64,000 nt of DNA from Sweltsa coloradensis (GCA_024449915.1 JAMZAV010001053.1:1-64000); one strand, 5' to 3'. Numbered from the stretch's first letter, positions 1 through 10,109 are shown. Numbers and translations: made by a program. The notes: a model not told the origin generated them from the letters alone.

Positions 1-828
1 CATCCATCAACGCGGCGGGACTTAAGCGTTTCCCTAGTTATATACATCGTAAAATTCCACACAGCAGTCGTTTGTCCGGTAGAGAGCAAACGAAACATAA
101 ACACACATACTATTATACAAAATATAAACAAAACACGAGCTATTTTCTCAAGATTGTCATATTGGAGTCTTCATAACGCAATTCCAATCATAATAATTAT
201 TTGATTATTACTCGATGAACGTAACTTGGGAAAGAAACACATCAATAATTGTTGCAAAATACAGCTGCTGTTTGAAATGGATTTGCATTCGAATCGAAAC
301 ATAGCTAATTTCCACAATGAATTGCTTGATGATGGCTTGTTAGCCGCTCGATTGAATTACATTTGTATCATACTATATCCGATATTGGAATCAAGATTGC
401 ACTTTTATGGAAATAAGTCCAAAAATTAAAAATATAAAAATCCACACATTTTCTAAATCTGCATCATTGTAGAAGCGTAAATGATGGATTAGGGGAGAAA
501 CAAATGACGAAATAATTAAGCAATATGACAATATTTAGACTTATGAGACTGATTGAAGGAAGGTCATCAATAAAATCGTAACATATGTAATTACTATTAA
601 ACTTAAAAAATTTAAATTTAAAAAATCATATCATGGCCAAGGTTGAAAACGGAAAAATGGAAATAACACAATTTTGCAAGCAACAAGGCAAGTTATCTCA
701 AGAATGTGTGTAGGACGTCAGTGCGACGGTGCGACTGTGTGATTCACTTATTGGTGCGACCCAAAGTATTACATTACAACGCGGGAAACGGTTATCTGTG
801 TTGGCCTCGCACAACACTCATTCAAGGT
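1..828 (+). repeat. Left arm of a 0.83 kb inverted duplication
   Basis: Read on the plus strand, this segment matches the reverse complement of 10110-10931 almost base for base, with scattered substitutions and small indels. Similarity stops sharply after base 828. Its first 36 bases are the 3' end of a family C Helitron-like element (AACGC and GCGTT arms, then CCTAG), so the duplication includes an element end and about 790 bases of its flank and probably continues left of the window. A 67-residue open frame at 226-429 has a related frame in the other arm, but I recognise no protein in it. Confidence 0.85.
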
Positions 829-1336
829 AAAATCGTTCCCAAAGTTACCAAGTTACATTAAAGTTAATCGAAAGTTTTTTTTTAAACTAAACGGCGACAA
901 AATCTGAGGTGGCCAAACCATTTAGAATGTCCGTCCGGTCACGAATATGTTAATATTAGTATGAACCAATAAGTAGTGTAGATGGAAATGGCAGTAGAAC
1001 AAAAGAAACGTTGCCATGGCAACGAAAAGACGCGCGAAGTTTCTAATGCACTGCCACCTAGAAGTAATCAAAATACTTTTGTATTATTTGTCACCAAAGA
1101 GTTTAAATAGTTTTCCCAAGGAGTCAAGGTCCTCTAGATGGCGGTGGATTTTATGCACAAAGTAAAGTGTTACACACGGGTTTACCCAAATACTTTGGCA
1201 ATAATAAATAATATTGGAAACATGGCCCTGTGGACAGCGAACGTCGTAAATTTTTAAAATTAAAAAAATGTGCAATGTGGGTGCAAAGCTATAGCACGTG
1301 CTCGCCTATCAACGCGTCCAACTGAGCGTTTCTTAG
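829..1336 (+). mobile_element. Helitron-like family A, 5'-truncated copy
   Basis: This stretch matches the complete family A copy at 33234-33940 from its middle to its 3' end. The 3' terminus has inverted pentamers AACGC and GCGTT around a short loop, followed by TTAG (CTAG in other copies). That resembles the hairpin plus CTRR end of Helitrons and Helentron-derived elements. There is no coding capacity. The classification rests on end structure only. Confidence 0.6.
1010..1023. promoter_or_regulatory. Perfect RFX X-box palindrome in family A
   Basis: The 14-mer GTTGCCATGGCAAC is a perfect palindrome and equals the consensus X-box bound by RFX transcription factors. It sits in the middle of a family A element and recurs in the other copies. 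Binding or activity is not shown by sequence alone. Confidence 0.5.
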
Positions 1337-1375
1337 TCCATTGCCATCTAGAGGACCTTGACTCCTTGGGAAAAC

Positions 1376-2148
1376 CAATGACATAATATAAGCTAAGCGC
1401 TAGACACACAGTTAGGTCGTGGGTAGCATGACAATTTAAGCTACCTTGAAAAGGGAAAAAACCCACCGCCGTCTAAATGTATCGTACCCTTAAATTCAAC
1501 AGCCTTTGTGTTAACAAGCGGTGTAAAATCAAACCCGTGAGATGGCGATTTCTCGATATTATTGAAGAAAAACAGTCTTTCTTCCTCAAATCTCTCAGTT
1601 ACTCCGATTTCCGAACAAAGCAATTCAAGTTGGTGGACTTTCATACTATTGTCTAACTGCATTAGGCTATTAGTAATCAAAACTAGTTATTTGTGCGGGA
1701 TGTGTGTCTAAACAAGGTCGTGCAGGTCTAGGTTGCCTAGGAGAGGCCTAGGGCTTGTCAAACGTGTAATGTTAGAATTAATTAAATGTAGTCCTATAGC
1801 CTAATGGAACTAAAGGCTTACACTGTTGTATTATAAATAATTTTCTTTATCTGGGCCTAGGCTCGGGACGGTTTCTGGCTTGTTTTATGAAAGTAATGAC
1901 AATTTTTCTCGTTTCACATTAGAAGCAAAATTTAAAATGTCCGCCATTTGTTTACGTATTTGTTTATCCCCGCGACGTTCAAATAATCCACTGCATCTTA
2001 GTTCATTCAACTAGATGAAGTATCTATGTTGCAGTGAAGTGATTTTTCCCTACTCGAGAGGCTTCAAATTGTTACGCTAGCGCTCGGTTGGAAGGATAGG
2101 AGACTGAGCGTCTAGCGCTTTGCTACGCAAAGCTTATGTACGTCATTG
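1376..2148. mobile_element. hAT-like non-autonomous DNA transposon
   Basis: Both sides carry the 8-base direct repeat GGGAAAAC (1368-1375 and 2149-2156). The element starts CAATGAC and ends GTCATTG. Just inside, related inverted blocks share ATAAGCT and GCGCTAGAC. An 8-base target duplication with short inverted ends is the hallmark of the hAT superfamily. No transposase is seen. A single 79-codon open frame (1441-1680, minus) is unrecognised and may be chance. Confidence 0.7.
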
Positions 2149-2253
2149 GGGAAAACTATTTAAACTCTTTGTTGACAAATAATAGACTGCTTCCTCGAAA
2201 GTATTTTGATTACTTCTAGGTGGCAGTGCATTAGAAACTTCGCGCGTCTTTTC

Positions 2254-2267
2254 GTTGCCATGGCAAC
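2254..2267. promoter_or_regulatory. Perfect RFX X-box palindrome (second copy)
   Basis: Same 14-base palindrome as at 1010, in the minus-oriented family A copy. The third, truncated A copy has a mutated version near 2658-2672. Confidence 0.5.
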
Positions 2268-2647
2268 GTTACTTTGTTTATAATGTAATTTCCATCTACA
2301 CTACTTATCAAATCAAAATAAAATCAACATATTCGTGACCAGACGGACATTCTAAATGATTTGGCTATCTCAGCTTTTGTCGCCGTTTAGTTTAAAAAAA
2401 AAATCTTTGATTAAATTTAATGTAACTTTTTAACTTTTTGAACGATTTTGCCACCAAAGCTAATGGCATTCAATCGAGAACGAAGTTTGCGGAGGGTCAA
2501 AATTTCAACTCGACCCGAGCCCCCGTTCGAACGTTATGGCGAGAAATACAAACAAAAAAAAAAAACAAAAAAAACAAAAACAAAACCAGTGACTAATTTT
2601 TTCCGGCAGAGTCAAATGGAAACGCTCGCTTCGCTCGCTTAATTATA

Positions 2648-2997
2648 ACAGAAGTAACGTTACCATGCAACGCAAAGTCGCATGAGGTGCACTATGCACT
2701 GCCACCTAGAAGTAATCAAAATACTTTCGAGGAAGCAGTCTATTATTAATTGTCAACAAAGAGTTTGAATAGTTTTCCCAAGGAGTCAAGGTCCTCTAGA
2801 TGGCGGTGGATTTTATCCACAAAGTAAAGGTTTACCCACGGGTTTATCCAAATACCTTGCCAATAATAAGTAATATTGGAAACATGGCCCCGTGGACAGC
2901 GAACGTCGCAAAATTTTGAAATTTTAAAAAATGTGCAATGTGGGTCTAGCTATAACACGTGCTCGATTATCAACGCGTCCAACAGAGCGTTTCCTAG
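2648..2997 (+). mobile_element. Helitron-like family A, 5'-truncated copy
   Basis: It begins at the position of the X-box, here mutated, and runs to the intact 3' end with AACGC/GCGTT arms and CCTAG. It abuts the 5' end of the minus-oriented copy, so three A copies lie head to tail and tail to tail within 2.2 kb. Confidence 0.6.
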
Positions 2998-3434
2998 TAA
3001 GTTTTCACACTTGCCCGCGAACCGGCACCTCCACCAAAATCGATTTTTTTTAATACTCGATTTCGAGTACCAAACTACTATACTCGACTTGACCTTAAAA
3101 TACTACTCAACGAGCTTTAAGCGCCCGTGTACCAAAAGCGTTATAGTGCGATTTGGAACCTGTAACTTGACAGTAGGGATGACGAAACCCAACTTTGTTA
3201 CGACCCGGGTACCCGTCCACATTACTCGCTGGTTACCCGGGTAGCAACACAAAACATCGCGTGGGGTGTCTAATAAACTGATGAGAATCGCGCTGATAAC
3301 ATCCTAGCCACGCTTCCCTACCAGGCTAGGCGTGCTTGTAATTCATAAAAAAGCTCATCCATTTACGCGACTGGAAAAAGCGTTCGCAAAGCGGCCTAGT
3401 TAATAAAGTAACAAATCTAGTAGTCCTATTTTAT
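2998..3434. other. No recognised feature
   Basis: A short hairpin, TACTCGA with TCGAGTA, lies near 3054-3071. An open frame over 2876-3244 runs mostly across repeat sequence and is not convincing. Nothing else is recognised. Confidence 0.4.
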
Positions 3435-3672
3435 TATGATACAGATATTAGACTTTGCAATACTATGTTTTACCGGCTTGACGTACATACTAGTTTCTTA
3501 TGTTGTGGTTTTGCATTTGGATTCATAGTTAAAGACAACGACTACGAAGTGAGAACTTCGAACCCCCCACCCCCTTCAACAACATACACCCCAGCAAGTG
3601 AAGATATCTCAACACAGTCTTCTCCAATAAGCCAGAGTGTCGCATTATGAAACACCTAACGATTGACGCACC
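3435..3672 (+). repeat. Repeat Q with the shared 3' tail
   Basis: This segment is repeated in reverse at 43608-43815, sharing the blocks around TTTTACCGGCTTGA and GCATTTGGATTCATAG. Its plus-strand 3' end reads GCATTATG, a short spacer, CTAACGATTGACGCACCC, close to the 3' tail of families E and R. The head is unlike either, so Q looks like another non-autonomous element using the same tail. Confidence 0.5.
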
Positions 3673-3718
3673 CTTATTACAAATTATCTTAAAAACTAAA
3701 TTATAACATCTATAGGTT

Positions 3719-4045
3719 TTGGATGAGCGTAGCGAGCGAAGCGAAGATTCCATTCTACTACACTGGAGAAAAAATTCCAGAATGTTCTTTTTTCTTCTTT
3801 TTTTTGTATTTTTGTCTGTTTGACCGCACGATTCCGGCTAAACCGATACTCCGATTGCGATGAAATTTTATGGAGGTCTTCGAAATCTCTGAACTTGCAA
3901 CTGCCACGTTTTTAAGCGCAATTAAAATATTATTTCTCATGAAAATCGCAATTTACCATTTGTTTTCGATCTTTAAAACATTTTTTCGACTTAAAACACC
4001 TACATGCTTTATCCGATTTTAATTATTTTTTCACAGAATAATAAA
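3719..4045 (+). mobile_element. Helitron-like family B, 5' part only
   Basis: It starts TTGGATGAGCGTAGCGAGCG and follows the complete family B copy at 34476 for about 320 bases, including a poly-T tract and the block that reads as an ATTCCGGCTAAACCGAT-like sequence. The 3' hairpin end is missing; the sequence runs into module M. Confidence 0.6.
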
Positions 4046-4330
4046 CAATAAATGTTGTTATTCGTGTTGGAGATGAACCAAAATTGTTCATGAAACATTA
4101 CGAAGAAGTTCTGTCTTAGTTTGGGAGTGGTATGTACGGGGTGTGTTCTTTGAGATATGAGAATTTCTTTGATTTTGTCTTCGGTTTTCTCGTCTTGGCT
4201 TGTTGCAATGACATCTGGTTTTAATCTGCCGACCAAAGAAGTATTCAGCAAACCAAACATGGACTTCCACCACTGTGGCTGGACATGTCCAGCTCGGGTC
4301 TGTCCGCTCAACATGTCCTAGATATATTCC
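4009..4330 (-). pseudogene. Module M, copy 1: conserved unknown ORF fragment
   Basis: A 101-codon minus-strand frame ends at 4009 and starts with ATG at 4314. Its first 30 residues (MLSGQTRAGHV, then QPQWWKSMFGLLN) recur with few changes at 4793-4905 and, on the plus strand, at 42970-43060. I do not recognise the protein. In all three places the module is joined to the 3' part of an E element at the same point, on the strand opposite to E, so M and E tail probably move as one unit. The frame may be a captured host exon or a piece of a transposon protein. Confidence 0.4.
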
Positions 4331-4476
4331 TCTATCAGCTTTAGTTCAAGGATGGCCCCCTTTCCTTCACTTACCCGTGGCTGGTTCTGACCAGCATGGG
4401 ACTTACCTCTCACATCTCCTAGACTAGAGGGCGCATTATGACCTAACCGATGACGCGCGTGTAATTCAAACATACT
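4328..4476 (+). mobile_element. E tail fused to module M (copy 1)
   Basis: Holds the conserved hairpin GCTGGTTCTGACCAGC and the tail GCATTATGACCTAACCGATG. The 5' two thirds of E is replaced by module M. Confidence 0.65.
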
Positions 4477-4523
4477 TCAACTTGCAACCATCTGTGCCCC
4501 AGTAATGTGTGGCCAGGTCCTAG

Positions 4524-4662
4524 GATTGTGAGAACCCCCCTTCCTCCCCTTACCCGTGGCTGGTTCTGACCAGCATGGGCCCCTCCTCCCCACCCCCCTT
4601 AGGCTAGAGTGGTGCATTATGACCTTACGGTTGACGCGTCCTTAATCCAAATAAAAAAAATA
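4524..4662 (+). mobile_element. E SINE, 3' part
   Basis: 5'-truncated copy ending in CCTTAATCCAAATAAA and an A-rich stretch, as expected at a retroposed 3' end. Confidence 0.7.
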
Positions 4663-4792
4663 AAATAAAAAAACAATATGAATCAAACACAAAACAAGTA
4701 ATTTAATAACTTACAATATACATGCCGAACAATAAGACCCACCCGGTTTGAGCCCCCTTACATATTCTCACATCGTCGTCATCCTTAGCTGT

Positions 4793-4920
4793 TGGTCATC
4801 TGCCGACCAAAGACGCATTCAGCAAACCAAACATGGACTTCCACCACTGTGACTGGACATGTCCAGCTCGGGACTGTCCGCTCAACATGGCCTAGATATA
4901 TTCCTCTGTCAGCTTAACTT
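4793..4920 (-). pseudogene. Module M, copy 2 (short)
   Basis: Only the start of the unknown frame is kept, from ATG near 4889 for about 30 codons, matching copies 1 and 3 apart from a few replacements. It runs into an E tail at the same junction as the other two. Confidence 0.45.
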
Positions 4921-5036
4921 CTAGGGTGGCCCTCTTTCCTCCCCTTACCCGTGGCTGGTTCTGACCAGCATGGGATTATCGTCCCAATATCACCTGGTCT
5001 AAGGTGGCGCATTATAACCCAACACTTGACACGCCC
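4921..5036 (+). mobile_element. E tail fused to module M (copy 2)
   Basis: Tail is diverged: the usual GACCTAACGGTTGACGC reads AACCCAACACTTGACACGC. The upstream CTTACCCGTGGCTGG block is intact. Confidence 0.6.
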
Positions 5037-5120
5037 TAAAAATAAATTAATCGAAAACTAAATTCTTATGTCAAGGTCCATGTGGTTGATTCTGTCCTGC
5101 TCGAATTATTACTGACCCCG

Positions 5121-5686
5121 CCTGGGCCCGGGGTAGAATTGGCCCAGAGCATGGCTCTGCTAATCGTGCAAGGCGATTCAAGAGAAAAAGTCCACCTCGC
5201 AAACATCAGCTAGAAAGAGGGAAGTACATTACTCCCCTAAACTAGAGGCGAGCTCTGGTGATCGTCGTCGGAGAACATTTCTTTCCCCTTGACAACCTCC
5301 CAGACGACGACGACAATGACAACATGGACGATGACACAGACGAAGACGACCACTTGACGTGGGGAAACCACCAACCCCTGCCATCCCCGTACCCTACCTT
5401 TCCCTCTGTCATTTGTCTGAGCCCGGCCTGATTTTGCCACAGACCACAGGCCCCCCCCGACCGACCCCGGCCATGATCCCTCCCTGGCCCCTTGCACCCG
5501 GCCACCTACTCCCATGCCCTCCCCTTGCTTGTGGCTGGTTCTGACCAGCACAAGCCTGTCCACCCCGCGTCTCCCCACGTCACCCCTTACGTTCCTCCCC
5601 TTTGGAAAATGTATAGTTATAAACCAACCAATAAACTACATTATCACTGGAGGCGCAATATGACCTAACGGTTGACGCGCCCTTAA
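5121..5686 (+). mobile_element. E SINE, long subfamily
   Basis: The head (GGGCCCGGGGTAGAATTGG, then CAGAGCATGGCTCTG) and tail are those of family E. About 110 extra C-rich bases are present near 5390-5515, and a different block precedes the tail, which ends GGCGCAATATGACCTAACGG. That tail is closer to the R LINE than to ordinary E. Relatives lie at 39075-39275 and 42187-42625. Open frames here are products of the skewed composition. Confidence 0.7.
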
Positions 5687-5709
5687 ACCTCATAAACATC
5701 CAACATCGA

Positions 5710-6434
5710 GATGAAGTCCACCTCGCAAACATCTGCTAGTAAGAGGGGAGTATATTACCCCGAAACTATAGAGGCGATCTCTGGCAATCGTCGTCGGAGT
5801 CACTTCCCCCTTCCCTTGACGACCTCCCCAGCGGTTAAGCCGAGAAAGTTTAACCGGTTCCCACTAGAACACCGAAGTTAAGCAAACTCGGGCGAGGTCA
5901 GGGGTAGAGTGGGTGACCGCTCAGTTCTGAAATTCACGTTTATCGCTGGTTTGAGCAGATGGAGGGTTCGAGAGCTAGTGCAACGGCCTCGTTCTCCTCG
6001 ACGTCTGATCGGCAATCTGGGTTAGTGGAGGAACTTATATGACTGTCAAGGTTACACCGTCCTTTTAAATGGGACGTTTAGCCGTTAGTCCCCTTGGTAC
6101 TTTTCGAAAGGAGTAGGCTACGTGCCGGTACCGGGTTTTCCCTCCTCCCTTCTGTTCAAACTTCATCGTCATCTATCACCACTCATCGTCTCGAATAGCC
6201 AAAGGGCATTAATATGAGACATAAGCAATATCCAATCAACCAATCAATCAATCGATCAAACCGACGACAATGAAAATGACTCAACGAACGAGGACAACGA
6301 TGACGACCGCGACGTGAAAAAACCACCCTTCCTCCCCTTTACCGTGGCTAGTTCTGACCAGCATGTGACTAATCTTCCTACAACCCTTGACTAGAGTTAT
6401 GATAATATGATCTAACGGTTGACGCGCCCTTAAA
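5710..6434 (+). mobile_element. E SINE interrupted by a 5S-derived SINE
   Basis: The 5' part (to about 5822) and 3' part (from about 6263) together make one E copy lacking the first 80 bases. The interrupting 440 bases are described separately. Confidence 0.7.
5823..6262 (+). mobile_element. 5S rRNA-derived SINE
   Basis: The first 110 bases resemble 5S rRNA: GAAGTTAAGCAAACTCGGGC followed by GAGGTCAGGGGTAGAGTGGG and TGACCGC aligns with the internal promoter region of 5S genes (AAGCTAAGCAGGGTCGGGCC, TTAGTACTTGGATGGGAGACCGC). The rest is a non-5S body with the block CATCTATCACCACTCATCGT, ending in a (CAAT)n-like tail. Such elements (SINE3 type) are transcribed by RNA polymerase III from the 5S-type promoter and moved by a partner LINE. 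A second copy is at 35555-35972. Confidence 0.7.
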
Positions 6435-6445
6435 ATTTATGAATG

Positions 6446-6524
6446 AGAACAACCGCGAAGTGTGAACTACCCTTACCACCACTTGCCCTACCTCTGACTG
6501 TTTCTGACCAGCATGGGACTTTAA
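6446..6524 (+). mobile_element. E SINE fragment
   Basis: Matches the stretch from the CGACGTGAGAAA block to the GACCAGCATGGG hairpin, then is cut by the family C element. Confidence 0.5.
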
Positions 6525-7306
6525 CTAGGAAAACGCTAAAGTCCCGCCGCGTTGATGGATGAGCTTTTTTTAAATTTTTTAGTCTGCGTGGGATATCTTT
6601 ACTTTTGCAAGTGCTTTGTTGCTTTGTTTTGCTGCCCACGCATTGTAGGTGATTGTTGTCAAGTTTCTATTGTTTCTTGTCAATTTGTTTTATTTACCGT
6701 TAAAAACTTATATTAAAAGCTTTATTTCTATGGATTCTGGCTAACTTTGTCACTTTTTCTTTCAAAAGGTACTTCATCACCATAACCTTAATGTCCATGA
6801 ATAATATGAACGTTGAAGCCCCACCCGTTTGGTCAGAATTGGCCCAAATGGCACGAAAATATCGCATAAAAATCAAAAAAACTTATATTAAAAGCTTTAT
6901 TTCTATAGATTCTGGCTAACTTTTTCAACATCTCCTTTAAAAGGTACTACATCACCATAACCTTAATATCTATGTAAAATATGAACTTGTAGCCCCACCC
7001 GTTTGGTCAGAATCGGCCCAAATGTCACGAAAATATCGCACTAAAAATCGAAAAAAATCGTAAAAGTACGCTAATCATGAGAAATATTTCTTCGATTGTA
7101 CCCAAAAACAATACACCTCTAAGTTCAGAGATTTCGAAGGTCCCCTCAAATTTTCATCAAGATCGGATATACCGTTTGCCTGGTAGAGAGTTAACAAACA
7201 GACAGAAAAACAAACAAACAAAAAAAAAAAACAAACAAAAAAAAAAACACCCGAGCTAAATTTTTTGGGGGTCAGTGAAATTGAAGTCTTCGCTTCGCTC
7301 ATCCAA
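6525..7306 (-). mobile_element. Helitron-like family C, complete, two internal repeats
   Basis: On the minus strand it starts TTGGATGAGCGAAGCGAAGA and ends with the GGCGGGACTTTAGCG hairpin region and CCTAG. GGATGAGC near one end and GCTCATCC near the other form short subterminal inverted repeats. A block of about 178 bases (TATTAAAAGCTTTATTTCTA to CACGAAAATATCGCA) occurs twice in tandem; other C copies have it once. These traits fit Helentron-derived non-autonomous elements (HINEs). There is no coding capacity beyond repeat-derived lysine-rich frames. Confidence 0.6.
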
Positions 7307-7321
7307 TTATTTAACTTCCCC

Positions 7322-7540
7322 AAATCAAGAAGCGAGCTCTAGCAATCGTCGTCGGGGACCTTGCCCCCTTCCCTTGACGACCCCTCAACGACGATGACAA
7401 CAATGACACCACGAACGATGACGAAGACAATTGCGACCTCGACGTGAGAACTCCCCCTTTCCTCCTCTTACCCGTGGCTGGTTCTGACCTGCATGGGTCC
7501 GTCCTCCCCATATCCGCTAGGTTATAGTGGTGCATTATGA
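7322..7540 (+). mobile_element. E SINE, head and extreme tail missing
   Basis: Runs from AGCGAGCTCT to GTGCATTATGA, where an R LINE 3' fragment takes over. Confidence 0.65.
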
Positions 7541-7544
7541 TTAT

Positions 7545-7870
7545 CGTATGCTGGCAGAATGTAGCATCTATGATGCCCGCAGTTTGTTCTCTCTCAATCA
7601 TATGAATAACTTCAATAATTTGATAACGGCGACAAACTTTATTAATTTCTCTCTGCAATTTTTAATTTTTGTATTTCCAGTCTCATAAATTACTTAAATT
7701 TTGCTATTACTATCATCATTTCCTTTTCTTATATAAAAACGCTTAGAAATTCATTCATTCAGTCAATAATTATTAATCGTAAAACAAACCATTAACTCGA
7801 TCATCTCATCAACTTTCAATATCATAGACGGCGCAATATGACCTAAACGGTAGTTTCTTACGTTGTCGTT
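7545..7870 (+). mobile_element. R LINE 3' fragment
   Basis: Matches the end of the R element: zinc-finger-like coding end (TATGCTGGCAGAATGTA), then the untranslated tail, ending GGCGCAATATGACCTAAACGG and a cut version of the TTTCTCACGTCG terminus. Strongly 5'-truncated, typical of LINE insertions. Confidence 0.7.
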
Positions 7871-7900
7871 GAAGTTGTCGAAGTCGAAGGCTTCGCTTTC

Positions 7901-8028
7901 AATAGCGGCCGTTTGCGGAAAAGTTGTTGCTAATCGCCGGCCGCTATTTAATGGGAATTCATATTTGTGTTCCCTTTTTTTAGTAAAACAGCTGTGCACC
8001 CGAGCCTACACAATGGCCGTGTAGGCTC
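7901..8028. repeat. Two perfect hairpins
   Basis: AATAGCGGCCG (7901-7911) pairs with CGGCCGCTATT (7938-7948). GAGCCTACAC (8002-8011) pairs with GTGTAGGCTC (8019-8028) across a 7-base loop. Function unknown; the sequence between repeats here matches nothing else in the window. Confidence 0.5.
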
Positions 8029-8083
8029 ATTTAATTTGGGGTTTTTTTGCAGCTATTTAAGTGGTCCTGTTCATTTTGTCCAT

Positions 8084-8142
8084 CTTCTAGGCTAGAGTAG
8101 TATCGTATTATGACCTTATGGCGGTCGCGTCCTTAATCCAAT
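8084..8142 (+). mobile_element. E SINE tail remnant
   Basis: Only TAGGCTAGAG to CCTTAATCCAA is left. A remnant of an R LINE tail follows at about 8206-8240. Confidence 0.5.
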
Positions 8143-8240
8143 ATACCCAAAAAATATTAAAAATAATTTTAAATTAAACAAACAAGAAACTTAGCCTATA
8201 TATTAACTTTCAATATCACATGCGGAAAAAATATGACCTG

Positions 8241-8700
8241 ACTGGGGCAGCGCTTTGTTTTCACGTCGTATAAAACTTAAGGTGTCGTTTTCAAGCTAAA
8301 ATTTGACCAAAATGTATGGTTTCGTGCTCCCTGATAACATCGAAATGGCTAAACCGAAAATTATGCAATTTTGGGAGAAGTTAGATAATTGAATAATGTT
8401 TGCATCGTATTGATCAGAATGTACTTTTTTCACCCCATTTTCTGCCAAAAAAATCAAGAAAATACTTAAAAATTTGGGAAATATTGACGTACTTCTTGAT
8501 TTTTTTGGTGGAAAAGGGGGGAAAAAAAAAGTACATTATGATAAATCGTTGCCAACATTATACAATTATCTAACTTCTCCCAAAAGTTGCATAATTTTCG
8601 GTCCAGCCATTTCGATGTTATCATGGGAGCACGAAAGGTCTGCAAGCGGTTGAAAAATGTGATTCCGCCTCCGACCGGGGCGCTTTCAGCAGTTTTATGT
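8241..8700. mobile_element. Foldback element D, copy 1
   Basis: Bases 8320-8475 and 8480-8640 are reverse complements with few mismatches, giving arms of about 155 bases and almost no loop. Shared landmarks are GATAACATCGAAATGGCT, AAAATTATGCAATTTTGGGA and the TTTTTTTGG tract. The right flank continues GCAAGCGGTTGAAAAATG and CTCCGACCGGGGCGC, which copy 2 also has. There is no coding capacity. The superfamily is not determined because no target duplication is clear. Confidence 0.65.
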
Positions 8701-9080
8701 TTCAAGTCGGGTCTAGGGCGGGGTTTTAAACAATCCCCATGCCGAGAGGCCATTATTGTACAGCCCAGTGCCCATATTGAAAAGGATTAAACGAGAAATT
8801 TTTAAATAACTATTATATTTTATGATTTCTTGGTACTTTTGGAGTTGAGTTGATGCTTACAGCCTCTTTGAATGTATTGAACATGATCATGATTTATCAA
8901 GATCAAGAATAATTCAAAATTTCATATCTTACCTAACCTAGGATTCGATCTAATTACCAGTTTTAAATTTATAGGAGTCGGATCTGAGTCGCAGCCGCGG
9001 ACAGCCTTGATCATTAGGAAGTAATTTTATTTATCCAGCATGCAGTTTATTTCTTTTTATAATATAAGATGCCATTCATG
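8701..9080. other. No recognised feature
   Basis: AT-rich sequence; no open frame or repeat match was noticed. Confidence 0.4.
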
Positions 9081-9084
9081 GTGG

Positions 9085-9215
9085 TTCACACTTTAGTGCG
9101 CAGGTATGATAAGAATATTATGGCCCCAAAAGGGGAAACGCGGGTTCGATGCCATTATAAAGTAATTATCAACGTAGGCCTACTCTCCATTCCACCATAC
9201 CACTCATCGTCTTGA
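9085..9215 (+). mobile_element. Possible tRNA-derived SINE fragment
   Basis: CGCGGGTTCGATGCC resembles a polymerase III B box, and about 70 bases later comes CATACCACTCATCGTCTTGA, like the body of the 5S-derived SINE and of the copies at 28045 and 38509. No good A box or tRNA fold was identified. Confidence 0.35.
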
Positions 9216-10109
9216 GTTGCTTTGATCATCTATTTAGAACCACAAACATCTACCTCATAAGAGGGGTGTACGAACTGGATATGTTTGGTATATAAGCAGA
9301 AATATTGATTTTTCTCACCTAGCGCTTGCTTTGGCACTATTAATTTTGTTGACGGAATATCCCGTTCGGTGGGAGACTAGTTGACGCGAGTGGTGGTGGT
9401 GGTGAAGGTGAAAATAAAATTGTGGGGAAATCCTTGGCGCCTTTGATTCGCAAACAAGCATATTGAGAATAAATAAATGAAGACATGTGTGATGCTCTGT
9501 TTATCGCCCAAGCAACCAGTTCCCCTCACACTCCGCGTATCACTCTCGCAACATCAACAACCATCTATTCTCCAGTAGAAAACGATCCACTCACTGAGAT
9601 ACTTGTGAGACGTAATAGCATTAAATGATATGGTCTCGATCAAGACAGTTATAGTTATCTTGAAACTGTGGCAAACTTATTTTCGGGTTTTTAAAATTTG
9701 AAATTTATCTCGATTAATGGGAGTGTGATATTATGTAAACGAAATATGAAGTATTATTTATTAAAAATAACATGGAAATCTTATAATCGTGCATGTCTAT
9801 AGTGCGTATTATCTATTGATTATTATCATATCCATAGTTTTGTTATAAGCCCAAAAAGAAAACCCATACATGCATACATTAAAACCCTCTCATACAAAAA
9901 TTCGACGTCACTTAGTGTAGGTTCAGTTTTCCTTCCTTCTCAGGATCCCCAAAGTATGTGAATTTTTTGAGGGAAAGGTGAATGAGGATATTGACATTTT
10001 CATTCTAATATTATTCAACTTATGCCCGAACCCCGAATATTATTACAATGACGACGTCGGAGTGATGTTTTTCGGTAGCGGGAGTCGAACTCAATACACG
10101 CCTTGCTTG
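9216..10109. other. No recognised feature
   Basis: Includes CATCTACCTCATAAGAGGGG near 9247, faintly like the middle of an E SINE, and GGTGGTGGTGGTGAAGG near 9392. No gene is supported. Confidence 0.35.

Larger units (their letters stand above)
1337..2642 (-). mobile_element. Helitron-like family A copy split by an insertion
   Basis: Bases 2149-2642 are the reverse of family A from its 5' end (GAGCGAAGCGAGCG-type start) to its middle. The homology resumes at 1337-1375, directly behind the neighbouring plus-strand A copy. The gap is filled by a 773-base element at 1376-2148 flanked by an 8-base duplication. An A/C-rich tract at 2552-2585 is this family's homopolymer region. The copy lacks its 3' hairpin end. 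Confidence 0.65.

Noticed and set aside
1441..1680. An independent gene in the hAT-like element
   Set aside because: Single 79-codon frame, no known motif, no homologue elsewhere in the window.
3758..3940. Lysine-rich frames with SSEISKASIKFH-type sequence at 3758, 7077, 34427, 40838 and 57845
   Set aside because: All lie over the 5' parts of Helitron-like B and C elements and run through A/T tracts; no coding signature.
5237..5578. Overlapping long frames on both strands
   Set aside because: Composition artefact of the GC-rich insert of the long E subfamily; no conserved protein sequence between copies.
5823..5930. A 5S rRNA gene
   Set aside because: Only partly similar to 5S, no terminator at the expected place, and continuous with a SINE body and tail.
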